DNA of 64,000 nucleotides from Thermoleophilaceae bacterium (GTDB lineage: Bacteria; Actinomycetota; Thermoleophilia; Solirubrobacterales; Thermoleophilaceae): contig JBBDYQ010000020.1 of NCBI GenBank assembly GCA_040901445.1, positions 27,455-91,454 on the forward strand. The letters run 5' to 3'. Position 1 is the first letter of the stretch; each line of letters opens with the position of its first letter. Positions 52,360-59,720 of the stretch are shown here, piece by piece. The translations under genes and the position numbers were made by a program. A model generated the notes under the pieces. It saw only the letters and a list, made by a program, of their open reading frames with translations, had not been told where the DNA came from and made no database searches.

Positions 52360-53151
52360 TTAGCGCGCGAGCCCTGTGATGCGCGCCCGTTGCTCCCCTG
52401 TCAGCTCGAAGCCGAACACGTCCAGGTTGGACGCGCGCCGGTCGTGCGAGGAGGCCTTGGGGATGGCGCTCACCCGCGGCTGGTCCAGCAGCCAGCGCAG
52501 CACCACCTGCGCCGGCGTCCTGCCGTGGGAGTCGGCGATCTCTGCGAGCACGGGGTCGTCGAGCACGTCGCCGCGGGCGAATGGCGAGTAGGCGGTGACC
52601 ATCACGTCGCGCTCGGCCGCCAGCTCGAGCAACGCGCGCTGGCCCTTGTAGGGGTGGTACTTGACCTGGTCGGCGATGACCGGCGCCAGCTCGAGCGCCT
52701 GGCGCAGGAGATCCGTGCCGAAGTTGCTCACGCCGATGTGGCGCGTCATGCCTTCGTCGCGCAGCGCCGTCATGGCGCCGAGCGTCTCCTCCAGCGGCAC
52801 CTCGGGGTTGTGCCAGTGGATCAGGAGCAGGTCCACGTGGTCGGTGGCGAGCGCGTCGAGCGATCCCTCGATCTGCTCGCGCACCTCGTCCGCGCGTAGG
52901 CGATCCTGGGCGAGCTTGGTGGTGAGGAAGAAGTCGTCGCGCGGCACGCCCGCGTCGGCCATGCCGCGCCCGACCTCCGCCTCGTTCTCGTACACGCGGG
53001 CGGTGTCGATGTGGCGATAGCCCAGCTCGAGCGCGTCGCGCACGCCCTCGGCGCACTCGGCGCCCGTGAGCTGCCACGTGCCCAGCCCGAGCTTGGGGAT
53101 CTCGACGCCACCGACGGTCAGGTGGGTCTCGGCGACGGCTTCGCGTGGCAT
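52360..53151 (-). CDS. Aldo/keto reductase
   Basis: 263 residues, an AKR5-like enzyme similar to 2,5-diketo-D-gluconate reductases. IPKLGLGTWQLTG, GYRHIDTARVYENE (catalytic Asp and Tyr), LTTKLAQ (Lys), LLLIHWHNP (His) and the NADPH site IPKASSHDRRASNLDVF are all seen. ATG 53151 matches the family start; the upstream in-frame extension is Pro/Gly-rich and rejected. It lies between rpoD-type sigma gene and pilT on the same strand, with separate terminators. Confidence 0.9.
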   Translation of the reverse strand: MPREAVAETHLTVGGVEIPKLGLGTWQLTGAECAEGVRDALELGYRHIDTARVYENEAEVGRGMADAGVPRDDFFLTTKLAQDRLRADEVREQIEGSLDALATDHVDLLLIHWHNPEVPLEETLGAMTALRDEGMTRHIGVSNFGTDLLRQALELAPVIADQVKYHPYKGQRALLELAAERDVMVTAYSPFARGDVLDDPVLAEIADSHGRTPAQVVLRWLLDQPRVSAIPKASSHDRRASNLDVFGFELTGEQRARITGLAR

Positions 53152-53190
53152 CGCGGCTCCCGTGCCCGGGCACCCCGCGGGCGAAACGAC

Positions 53191-53328
53191 AGAGGGCGGA
53201 CCCGAAGGCGAGCCCTCTGGCTCATGTAGGGCAGCGAGAGGCGAGCATGCCAAGGACGCAGGGAGCGACGCGTGCTACGCACGCGAGCGACCGAGGACGC
53301 AGGCAGGCGACGCCTATCGCTGCCCTAC
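53191..53328 (-). terminator. Structured 3' region of the sigma-factor gene
   Basis: Nested inverted repeats follow the sigma gene: GTAGGGCAGCGA (53226-53237) with TCGCTGCCCTAC (53317-53328, starting inside the stop codon), GCGTGC-TAC-GCACGC near 53270, and AGAGGGC (53191-53197) with GCCCTCT (53212-53218). The last is a plausible terminator; the larger stem with a 79-nt interior may protect the 3' end. No U-tract. Confidence 0.5.
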
Positions 53329-54428
53329 GCGACGTCGCGGAGCTTCTGGGCTTCCGCGAGCGACTGCAGCTTCTTGAGCGACTGGTTCTCGATCTGGCGG
53401 ATGCGCTCGCGCGTGACGTTGAACGTGCGGCCCACCTCGTCGAGGGTGCGGGGGTGCTCCCCGCCGAGCCCGTAGCGCAGCTCGAGCACGCGCCGCTCGC
53501 GGTAGCTCAAGTTCTCGAGCGCCTCGCGCAGCGCCTCCTTGGTGAGGATCTCCGCGGCGCGCTCGTACGGCGACTCGGCCCGCTCGTCGGCGATGAACTG
53601 GCCGAACTCGGACTCCTCCTCGTCACCCACCGGCTTCTCCAGCGAAACCGGTGCCTGGGCGGAGCGCTTGATCGAGTCGACCTCCTCGGGATCGATGCCC
53701 GTGTGGGCGGCGATCTCCTCGGGGGTGGGCTCACGCCCCAGCTCGGTGACGAGCTTGCGCTCGGCGCGGCCGATCTTATTGAGCTTCTCGACCACGTGCA
53801 CGGGGATGCGGATGGTGCGCGCCTTGTCGGCCAGCGCGCGGGCGATGGCCTGGCGGATCCACCAGGTGGCGTAGGTGGAGAACTTGAAGCCCTTGCGGTA
53901 GTCGAACTTCTCAGCCGCGCGGACCAGGCCCAGCGTGCCCTCCTGGATGAGGTCGAGGAAGGGCAGGCCCTGGTTGCGGTAGTTCTTGGCGATCGAGACG
54001 ACCAGCCGCAGGTTGGACTCCACCATCTTCTGCTTGGCGTCGAGGTCGCCGCGCTCGATGCGCTTGGCGAGATCGACCTCCTCCTGCGCCGTCAGCAGTC
54101 TGACCTTCCCGATGTCCTTGAGGAAGAGCTGCAGCGAATCCGTCGTCATGTCCGGCTTGAGGTCGATCTGGCTCTTGGCCTTGCGCCGGCGTCCCTTGCC
54201 GTCCACAGCGCGCTCTTCCTGATTGGCGGCGAGCGCCGGATCGATCTCCTCGACGAGCTCGATCTCGGACTTCTCGAGGAAGCCGTGCAGCTCCTCGATG
54301 TCCGACTCGTCGATGTCCACCTCGGCCAGCGCCGTCGCCACCTCCGCGTAGGTGAGCACGCCCGTTGCCGTGCCCTTGGTGACGAGGAGCTTGACCTCCT
54401 CGAGTTCCTGGAGTTCCGCTACTGACAT
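53325..54428 (-). CDS. rpoD: Primary-type RNA polymerase sigma factor (RpoD/SigA family)
   Basis: 367 residues. Region 1.1-like N-terminus ([20 protein letters not shown]), region 2 ([20 protein letters not shown] ... [19 protein letters not shown], with the core-binding and -10 elements), region 3 ([16 protein letters not shown]) and region 4 with the -35 HTH ([20 protein letters not shown]). No long acidic insertion. It should direct most vegetative transcription. ATG 54428 is preferred; in-frame ATG 54479 lies 16 nt after the -10 element and would add 17 residues. Its start overlaps the end of a 22-residue uORF. Confidence 0.93.
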   Translation of the reverse strand: MSVAELQELEEVKLLVTKGTATGVLTYAEVATALAEVDIDESDIEELHGFLEKSEIELVEEIDPALAANQEERAVDGKGRRRKAKSQIDLKPDMTTDSLQLFLKDIGKVRLLTAQEEVDLAKRIERGDLDAKQKMVESNLRLVVSIAKNYRNQGLPFLDLIQEGTLGLVRAAEKFDYRKGFKFSTYATWWIRQAIARALADKARTIRIPVHVVEKLNKIGRAERKLVTELGREPTPEEIAAHTGIDPEEVDSIKRSAQAPVSLEKPVGDEEESEFGQFIADERAESPYERAAEILTKEALREALENLSYRERRVLELRYGLGGEHPRTLDEVGRTFNVTRERIRQIENQSLKKLQSLAEAQKLRDVA

Positions 54429-54487
54429 CCCGTTCCGATCGTTTCCGCTGAATGACCGCAGGCACGCACCCTGGGCCATTCAAACAT
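54419..54487 (-). CDS. Leaderless upstream ORF overlapping the sigma-factor start
   Basis: ATG 54487 lies 8 nt after the -10 hexamer of the sigma promoter. It opens a 22-codon frame ([20 protein letters not shown] then CQ) whose stop TAG (54421-54419) overlaps the rpoD start at 54428. Translation of one could feed the other. It is short and could be fortuitous, and the peptide has no recognisable family. Confidence 0.4.
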   Translation of the reverse strand: MFEWPRVRACGHSAETIGTGCQ

Positions 54488-54495
54488 GCGTTCGT

Positions 54496-54524
54496 ATCCT
54501 ACAAACTATATGTTCTGAAGTAAA
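54496..54524 (-). promoter_or_regulatory. Sigma-factor gene promoter
   Basis: On the minus strand, TTTACT (54524-54519) and TAGGAT (54501-54496) are separated by exactly 17 bp in a locally AT-rich segment. This is the best-formed sigma-A-type promoter in the window. Confidence 0.65.
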
Positions 54525-54685
54525 GGGTCGGAGCGCGGTATTTGGCGCCATGAAACGCACGTCATCCCGGCGCACCCCCTTTTCTACCCGCGATGCCGCC
54601 GTCCGATACACGGCAACGCGCGACGTTCGCGACCGCCACAGCTTCGGCGCGGCGCGCCACTGACTTTAGCGGCGGCGTGTGCGCT

Positions 54686-54691
54686 TAAACT
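54686..54691 (+). promoter_or_regulatory. Probable -10 element of the small basic protein gene
   Basis: TAAACT ends 9 nt before ATG 54701. A weak TGACTT lies about 19 bp further upstream. The remaining 54530-54685 holds nothing gene-like. Confidence 0.35.
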
Positions 54692-54700
54692 GGCCGCCGG

Positions 54701-54994
54701 ATGAATGCCGGCGAGGACGAGATCCTGGGGAACCTGCCGCGCGAGCGGCCGGGCACCCGGAGCGGCAAGCGCACGGGGGCGCGGGGCAAGCCCGCGCGCA
54801 AGACCGAGCAGAAGCCGCCCGCGGCCGCTCGGTCCACGCCCGGGACGGCCGCCTCCAGGGCGCGCCCGGCGCCGCCGGCCGGCGCCGACCCCGTCGCTGA
54901 GGCCGCGCGCGTTGCGGGGCAGGTCGCCGGCCTGGGCCTGCGCATCGCGTCTCGCGTGGCGGGCGGCGTCATCGGCCGGCTCCCCCGTCCGTAG
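54701..54994 (+). CDS. Small basic low-complexity protein
   Basis: 97 residues rich in Arg, Lys, Pro, Ala and Gly (ERPGTRSGKRTGARGKPARK), ending in an amphipathic or hydrophobic segment (VAGQVAGLGLRIASRVAGGV). No family recognised. It begins after a -10-like hexamer and ends 8 bp before the BrkB gene, suggesting one transcript. It may be a membrane-associated accessory protein; this is a guess from composition. Confidence 0.55.
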   Translation: MNAGEDEILGNLPRERPGTRSGKRTGARGKPARKTEQKPPAAARSTPGTAASRARPAPPAGADPVAEAARVAGQVAGLGLRIASRVAGGVIGRLPRP

Positions 54995-55002
54995 GGATCC
55001 GC

Positions 55003-55917
55003 GTGCCCGGACCGCCCAAGCCGGCCACGGGGTGGCGGCGGTCGTGGCGGCTCGTGAAGGCCTTCTACTGGAAGGCCTACGAGGACAACCTCACCGGGCT
55101 CTCCGGCATGGTCGCCTACAACCTGCTGCTGTCGGTCTTCCCGCTGGCGCTGGTCGCGCTCTTCGTCGCGGGCCGGGTGCTCGAGAGCCCGGAGCTGGAG
55201 CAGCGCGTGCTCGAGGACCTGCAGGAGCTGTTCCCGAGCACCGCCGAGGCCACGCTGACGAGCACCCTGGACTACGTGCGCAACTCGTCCACCGGCCTGG
55301 GCATCGTCGCGCTGGTCACGAGCATCTGGATCGGCGCCTCTTTCTGGGGCGCGCTCGACACGGCCTTCTGCCGCATCTACCACGTGCGCTGCCGCAGCTG
55401 GCTCGAGCAGAAGCGCTTCGCGCTGCTCATGCTGTTCGTGGTCCTGCTGTTCATCGCCGCGACCGTGGCGGTGCCGGTCGCCCAGAGCGTGCTGGTGTCC
55501 GGGACGGAGGACCTCCCGTTCGGGTTGGAGGACGTCCCGGGCGTCATCTTCGGCATCAGCCTGGCGATCGGACTGGCGATCCTGTTCGCGGTCCTCTGCC
55601 TCGTCTACTGGTCGGTGCCCAACCGCTTCGTCCCCTGGCGCGCGATCTGGCCCGGCGCGCTCGGGGCCACGATCGCGATCGGGACCGTGGACTATGCCTT
55701 CCCCGCGTACCTGTCGAGCATCAACACCATCGCCCGCTTCGGCACGACGTTCGTCTTCGTGGTGATCGTGATGATCTGGTTCTACGCGCTGGGGATCATC
55801 ATCCTCGGAGGGGCCACGATCAACGCCATGCGCTTCGAGGTGCACGACACGGGCCGCCGCCTGAGCCAGATCGTGCCGTCGCTCAAGGGAAAGCCGCCCG
55901 AGGCCGAACACCCATGA
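55003..55917 (+). CDS. YihY/BrkB-family membrane protein
   Basis: 304 residues with about six hydrophobic helices and the family signature FYWKAYEDNLTGLSGMVAYNLLLSVFPLALV at the start, then FGTTFVFVVIVMIWFYALGIIILGGATINA at the end. The family was once annotated as ribonuclease BN, which is wrong; it is an integral inner-membrane protein of uncertain role, perhaps a transporter or lipid exporter. Its start GTG 55003 closely follows the small basic protein gene. Confidence 0.88.
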   Translation: MPGPPKPATGWRRSWRLVKAFYWKAYEDNLTGLSGMVAYNLLLSVFPLALVALFVAGRVLESPELEQRVLEDLQELFPSTAEATLTSTLDYVRNSSTGLGIVALVTSIWIGASFWGALDTAFCRIYHVRCRSWLEQKRFALLMLFVVLLFIAATVAVPVAQSVLVSGTEDLPFGLEDVPGVIFGISLAIGLAILFAVLCLVYWSVPNRFVPWRAIWPGALGATIAIGTVDYAFPAYLSSINTIARFGTTFVFVVIVMIWFYALGIIILGGATINAMRFEVHDTGRRLSQIVPSLKGKPPEAEHP

Positions 55918-55946
55918 CGCGGACGTCCGTAACGCGGACGTCCGTA
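55917..55946. repeat. 15-bp tandem direct repeat at the riboswitch promoter
   Basis: ACGCGGACGTCCGTA occurs twice in a row (55917-55931, 55932-55946), each copy holding the palindrome GGACGTCC. It starts at the BrkB stop and ends 7 bp before a TATAGT hexamer (55954-55959), the likely -10 of the riboswitch transcript. A regulator that binds direct repeats could act here. Confidence 0.55.
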
Positions 55947-55965
55947 ACGCCGGTATAGTCCGCGC

Positions 55966-56106
55966 CGCCGAATCGTCCGGAGCCATCCGGGCGAACGGGG
56001 GACCCGCTGCCGGGCATGCGCCCGGCGGGGGCGAGTCGGCCGCATTGCCGCGGCCGTAGGGGCTTCCTCAAAGCTCCGAGCCCGTCAGCTCACCTCGCAG
56101 GCACCG
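55966..56106 (+). promoter_or_regulatory. c-di-AMP riboswitch (ydaO/yuaA type)
   Basis: The leader of the RlpA-like gene has the conserved ydaO landmarks in order: GCGAACGGGGGACCC, GGGGGCGAGTCGGCC, AGGGGCTTCCTC and CCGAGCCCGTCAGCTCACCT then CGCAGGC. In actinobacteria this riboswitch class precedes cell-wall hydrolases and RlpA-like genes, and c-di-AMP usually turns expression off. A -10-like TATAGT lies just upstream. Boundaries are approximate. Confidence 0.88.
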
Positions 56107-56115
56107 GAACACGAC

Positions 56116-56814
56116 GTGACACGGATGAGCCCCCACCTGTGGGCGCTCGCGGCCGCGCTCTGCACGGCCCTTGCGCTCTCCGCCCCCGCGGCAGCCCAGA
56201 CGGGAGGCCTCTCCGCGCCGTCCCCCGGCGAGGGGGCCGAGCCCGTGGATCCCGAGTTCAAGATCAGCGCGCGGCGATCCGTGTACCTGGGCCGCGAGAT
56301 GCGCGTGAAGGGATCGGCGCCGCAGGCCGCCGGCAAGGCCGTCCGGATCGAATGGCTCGACCCGGCGGGCGCCTGGCAGCCGGCCGCCACCGTCCAGGCC
56401 GACGCGCAGGGCGCGTTCATGACCACGTGGGAGCCGGAGCACGTCGGACGCTACAAGCTGCGGGCGGTGCTCGGCCACAACGCCAGCAGCGCCCAGGCCC
56501 AGGCGGCACGGTCGTCGGTGCCGCGCACGCTCACGGTCTATCGCTCCGCGAAGGCGAGCTGGTACGGCCCGGGCTTCTACGGCAACCGCACGGCCTGCGG
56601 GCAGCGGCTCCGGCGGGGCACGGTGGGCATCGCGCACCGGCGCCTGAAGTGCGGCACGCGCGTGGCCGTCCGGCGCGGGCGGCGGTCCATGGTCGTCCGC
56701 GTGATCGACCGCGGGCCCTACGTCCGCGGCGTCCACTGGGACCTCACCGAAGCGGCCGCGCGGAAGCTCGGCGTGGAGCACACAACCCGTATCGGTGCCG
56801 CCCCACTCGGCTGA
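56116..56814 (+). CDS. RlpA-like secreted protein with double-psi beta-barrel
   Basis: 232 residues from GTG 56116 (ATG 56125 is alternative). Signal peptide to about residue 28 (ALSAPAAAQ). A beta-domain (about 45-140) is followed by the RlpA double-psi barrel: ASWYGPGFYGNRTACGQRL, GTRVAVRRGRRSMVVRVIDRGPY and DLTEAAARKLGV. Catalytic residues of lytic RlpA appear partly conserved (Asp in IDRGPY). It may cut or bind peptidoglycan. It is placed under c-di-AMP control by the leader riboswitch. Confidence 0.88.
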   Translation: MTRMSPHLWALAAALCTALALSAPAAAQTGGLSAPSPGEGAEPVDPEFKISARRSVYLGREMRVKGSAPQAAGKAVRIEWLDPAGAWQPAATVQADAQGAFMTTWEPEHVGRYKLRAVLGHNASSAQAQAARSSVPRTLTVYRSAKASWYGPGFYGNRTACGQRLRRGTVGIAHRRLKCGTRVAVRRGRRSMVVRVIDRGPYVRGVHWDLTEAAARKLGVEHTTRIGAAPLG

Positions 56815-56868
56815 CGGGTAGAAACGCCAGACGGGTGCTGTCCCCGATGTGGTGTATCGTTGACCCCA

Positions 56869-57492
56869 ATGAATGCCGCTCGCGACACCTTCTCCTGCGT
56901 CGTCATCGATGAGCATCCCGTTGTGCGCCAGGGCATCCGTGCCCTCCTCGAAAAGGAGTTCCCGGCGATCGACGTGTCCGATCTCGAGTCGCCGTCCTCG
57001 GCCATCGACCAGAAAGCCCCGGGCAAGGCCGACATCGTGATCTTCGACCCGCGCCGCGCGGGCACCGACATCGAGCGGACGATCGCCGGGCTGCACAAGC
57101 GGGGCGCGGCCGTCGTGGTCTTCACCTCCGACGGCGGCGCGCGGCTGCTGTCCGAAGCGCTCAAGGCCGGGGTGAAGGGCTACGTCCGCAAGGACTCCCC
57201 GCCGGAGGACCTCGTGCGCGCCATCCAGGCCGCCCGCCAGGGCGACTTCTACGTGGACCCGGCGCTGTCCTCGGCCATCGTGCTCGAGGAGGGCGACCGC
57301 ACGCTCACCGCCCGCCAGCGCGAGATCCTCCAGATGCTGGCCGACGGCATGCAGACCGACGCCGTGGCCCGCAAGCTCGGCCTCTCCACCGAGACGGTCC
57401 GCACCCACACCAAGCGGATCCTGGCCAAGCTCGATGCCGACACGCGCACGCAGGCCGTGGCCATCGGCATCCGCAACAGCCTCATCGAGTAG
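56869..57492 (+). CDS. LuxR/NarL-type response regulator
   Basis: 207 residues: receiver domain (1-125) and a LuxR HTH (about 143-207, LTARQREILQMLADGMQTDA ... TVRTHTKRILAKL). The receiver keeps Asp60 (IVIFDPRRAG) and Lys108 (GYVRKDSP), but the N-terminal acidic pair is altered (VVIDEHPVVRQG). No sensor kinase is adjacent. A TATCGT hexamer ends 8 nt before ATG 56869. Confidence 0.88.
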   Translation: MNAARDTFSCVVIDEHPVVRQGIRALLEKEFPAIDVSDLESPSSAIDQKAPGKADIVIFDPRRAGTDIERTIAGLHKRGAAVVVFTSDGGARLLSEALKAGVKGYVRKDSPPEDLVRAIQAARQGDFYVDPALSSAIVLEEGDRTLTARQREILQMLADGMQTDAVARKLGLSTETVRTHTKRILAKLDADTRTQAVAIGIRNSLIE

Positions 57493-57516
57493 GGCGGCTC
57501 GACTGAAGTTCGCGCG

Positions 57517-57807
57517 CCCGCCTCTAGGGCGCGCCGGCCGCGCGGGCCGCGTAGGCCACGAGCGAGCGGCACGGGCAAATCCCCCGATCATGGCCCCAGC
57601 CGTGGAATCAACCGCCCAGCGGCGGCCCCGCCGGGACCGTGCGGAGTTGACCACCGTATGGGTCGCAAAGTCCGCACGGCTCGGCCCGAGTCCACTTCCC
57701 CCCTCCCTCACTGCCAACCTGGCCGCGCTTCGCCAAACCACGCCGCGGGGAAAGGACACGACCAACCGCGGAACAACCCGCCTCTAGGGCGCGTCGGCCG
57801 CGCGGGC
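57517..57807. repeat. 31-bp direct repeats flanking repeat element copy 2
   Basis: 57517-57547 and 57777-57807 (starting CCCGCCTCTAGGGCGCG) are identical except for one base (57534/57794). The right-hand copy includes the last codons and stop of the minus-strand GGDEF gene; the left-hand copy is the same sequence on the other side of the repeat element. This suggests the element was inserted with duplication of the 3' end of the GGDEF gene. Confidence 0.8.
57551..57776. repeat. Dispersed repeat element, copy 2 (uninterrupted)
   Basis: 57551-57689 matches 32281-32419 without gaps (133 of 139), and 57690-57776 matches 32539-32628 with more changes. The stem-loop CCGTGCGGA/TCCGCACGG is conserved. 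This copy lacks the 119-bp insertion and so is probably closer to the complete element. No plausible protein is encoded. Confidence 0.8.
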
Positions 57808-58848
57808 GGCAGCTCCGGGCTCGGCCACCGCCACGCTGCGGCCAGCGGCCTTCGCGCGGTACATCGCCTCGTCGCCGGTCTCGAGCAGGTGCTCGGCGTC
57901 GACGGCGTGCTGGGGACAGGACGCGACCCCGATGGAGATGCCCACGCCGGAGTCGCCGGCGTCGATGGACTCGGCGATGCGGTCCGCGATCACGCGCGCG
58001 CGGGAGGCGGTCTGCTGCGGGGCCACCACGCAGAACTCGTCGCCGCCGATGCGCACCGGCGTGTCCACCCGGCGGATGGCCGCGCGGATGGCCTCCGCCA
58101 CCGCCACGAGCGCGCGGTCCCCCGCGGCGTGGCCGCGGGAGTCGTTGAGTCGCTTGAGGCCGTCCATGTCGAGCAGCAGGACCGAGAACGGGTGGCCGTA
58201 GCGGCGGTGGTGGTCGAGCAGCTGCTGGAGGTGCTCCTGCAGGAAGCGGACGTTGTAGAGGCCTGTGAGGGGGTCCGTGTGGGCGAGTCGCTCGAGCTCG
58301 CGCTCGCGCTTGCCGAGCAGCTGTTCGATGGCCGCGGCCTGGATGCCGCCGAAGGCCGTCGCCAGGCGGTCCACCGCATCGACGAAGACATGCGGGTCAC
58401 GGTCGTCGAGCTCGCGCCGGAGGGCGGCCACGATGACCGACTGGAGCGCGGTGAGGTCGCGCGCGAGGTCCGAGGCGGATGCGCCCTGGCCGCCGCGCAG
58501 CTCCCCGAGGCGGGCGGCGCGATCGCGGCCGTCCGCGTCGAGCTCCATGGGGCCGTCCTTCACGCCGAGCGCCCGGAGGATGTCCGAGATCAGCGGCGGC
58601 AGCTCACGCGCGATCCGATCGGTGGGCAACCGCTCGATCTCGTCGAGCGAGGCCCGCTCCAACAGCCGGAGCAGCCATGCCTTGGCCAGCTCCTCCCGAC
58701 CTTCGTGGAGGCGGGCAAGGGGCTCGTCGAGCGCGGCTGGCAGGCGGCGGACGTCTGGGTCGGGCACGGCGGCTGTGAGAGGCCGGGGGCGGTGGTCCAC
58801 CCTAGCCACGCACCCGGAGGGATCGACGGCTCCGCCGGAGGAAAGCAC
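57784..58848 (-). CDS. GGDEF diguanylate cyclase with N-terminal RsbR-like helical domain
   Basis: About 354 residues. A helical N-terminal domain (about 25-170, LLRLLERASLDEIERLPTDR) is followed by a GGDEF domain (TDPLTGLYNVRFLQEHL ... VRIGGDEFCVVAP) with an intact active site, so it should make c-di-GMP. The start is uncertain: GTG 58848, 58809 and 58800 are in frame and none has a good ribosome site. It is divergent from a paralogous gene 23 bp away (58872). The N-terminal domain could sense a partner protein. Confidence 0.88.
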   Translation of the reverse strand: MLSSGGAVDPSGCVARVDHRPRPLTAAVPDPDVRRLPAALDEPLARLHEGREELAKAWLLRLLERASLDEIERLPTDRIARELPPLISDILRALGVKDGPMELDADGRDRAARLGELRGGQGASASDLARDLTALQSVIVAALRRELDDRDPHVFVDAVDRLATAFGGIQAAAIEQLLGKRERELERLAHTDPLTGLYNVRFLQEHLQQLLDHHRRYGHPFSVLLLDMDGLKRLNDSRGHAAGDRALVAVAEAIRAAIRRVDTPVRIGGDEFCVVAPQQTASRARVIADRIAESIDAGDSGVGISIGVASCPQHAVDAEHLLETGDEAMYRAKAAGRSVAVAEPGAAARAADAP

Positions 58849-58871
58849 GCAACGAGCGCGAAACCGCTGTC

Positions 58872-59690
58872 GTGACCGCGGACCTCCCCTCTCCGACCCC
58901 TGAGCTGGGGGCCTGGCTCGCGGCGAACCGAGAGACGCTGATCCGGCGCTGGCTGGAGCTGGTGGTGGAGCGCTCGACCCTCGAGGAGCTCGCCGCCCGG
59001 CCGCTGGCCGAGCGCGTGCGCGAGCTCGACCTGCTTCTTGAGGCCGCGCGCAGCGAGGGCGGCGCCCGGGGCGGCGGCCTCGGGCCCGACCTCGACCAGG
59101 CGCTGGAGGCCGCGTCCGCGGACGGCCGCCCGTTCGCGCTCGCGCTGCTGGCGCCCCCCGCCGGCGGCCCGAGCCCCGAGGCGTGGACGGAGGCGACCGC
59201 GGAGACGGCGCGCCGCGAGGAGCGCGTCGTGGCCGCCGAGGGAGGGCTGACGGCGGTAGTCATCCCCACGCCCGACGCGGACGCGGCGCGTGTGGAAGCC
59301 GACCGCATCCGGGCCGGCGCCTGGCAGCTGCTGGGCGGCGGGTCGGTGCTCCCCGACGTGGGCTTCGCGATGCATCCGCTGGACGCCAGGGACGCGGCCG
59401 GCCTGGCCGCCGTGGCCCACGAACGGCTTCCCGAGCGGGCCCCGGAGCCCGTTCAGGAGCCGGGCGCGGCGCCGGCGTACGAGCCGCCCGCCTTCTCGGA
59501 AGAGCTGCGCGTGAGCCGCACCGGGCACGGCGCGCTGCGCGAGGAGCTGGACCGCTGGGCGCGGGAGGGCGGCCAGGACGAGCGACGCGACCTCTGGCGC
59601 GAGCTCTCCACCCGGACGGACGCGCCCGAGCCCGACGACGACGGCCCACGGGCCGATGTCACCCCGCTGTACCCGCCGCCTCCTGAGTGA
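58872..59690 (+). CDS. Degenerate GGDEF paralogue
   Basis: 272 residues. The N-terminal helical part (GAWLAANRETLIRRWLELVV, ERSTLEELAARPLAERV) parallels that of the divergent GGDEF protein. The second half keeps a GGDEF-like layout (RPFALALLAPPAG, ADAARVEADRIRAGAW, VGFAMHPLDARDAAGL), but the GGDEF motif is replaced by AEGGLTAVVI, so cyclase activity is unlikely. A disordered acidic tail ends with Pro residues (TPLYPPPPE). It may be a regulatory partner. Confidence 0.65.
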   Translation: MTADLPSPTPELGAWLAANRETLIRRWLELVVERSTLEELAARPLAERVRELDLLLEAARSEGGARGGGLGPDLDQALEAASADGRPFALALLAPPAGGPSPEAWTEATAETARREERVVAAEGGLTAVVIPTPDADAARVEADRIRAGAWQLLGGGSVLPDVGFAMHPLDARDAAGLAAVAHERLPERAPEPVQEPGAAPAYEPPAFSEELRVSRTGHGALREELDRWAREGGQDERRDLWRELSTRTDAPEPDDDGPRADVTPLYPPPPE

Positions 59691-59720
59691 GGCCCGCCGT
59701 CCCGGTGGGATGATCCCGCC

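Noticed and set aside
54541-54680. tRNA or small RNA gene upstream of the small basic protein gene
   Set aside because: No cloverleaf or strong terminator could be drawn.
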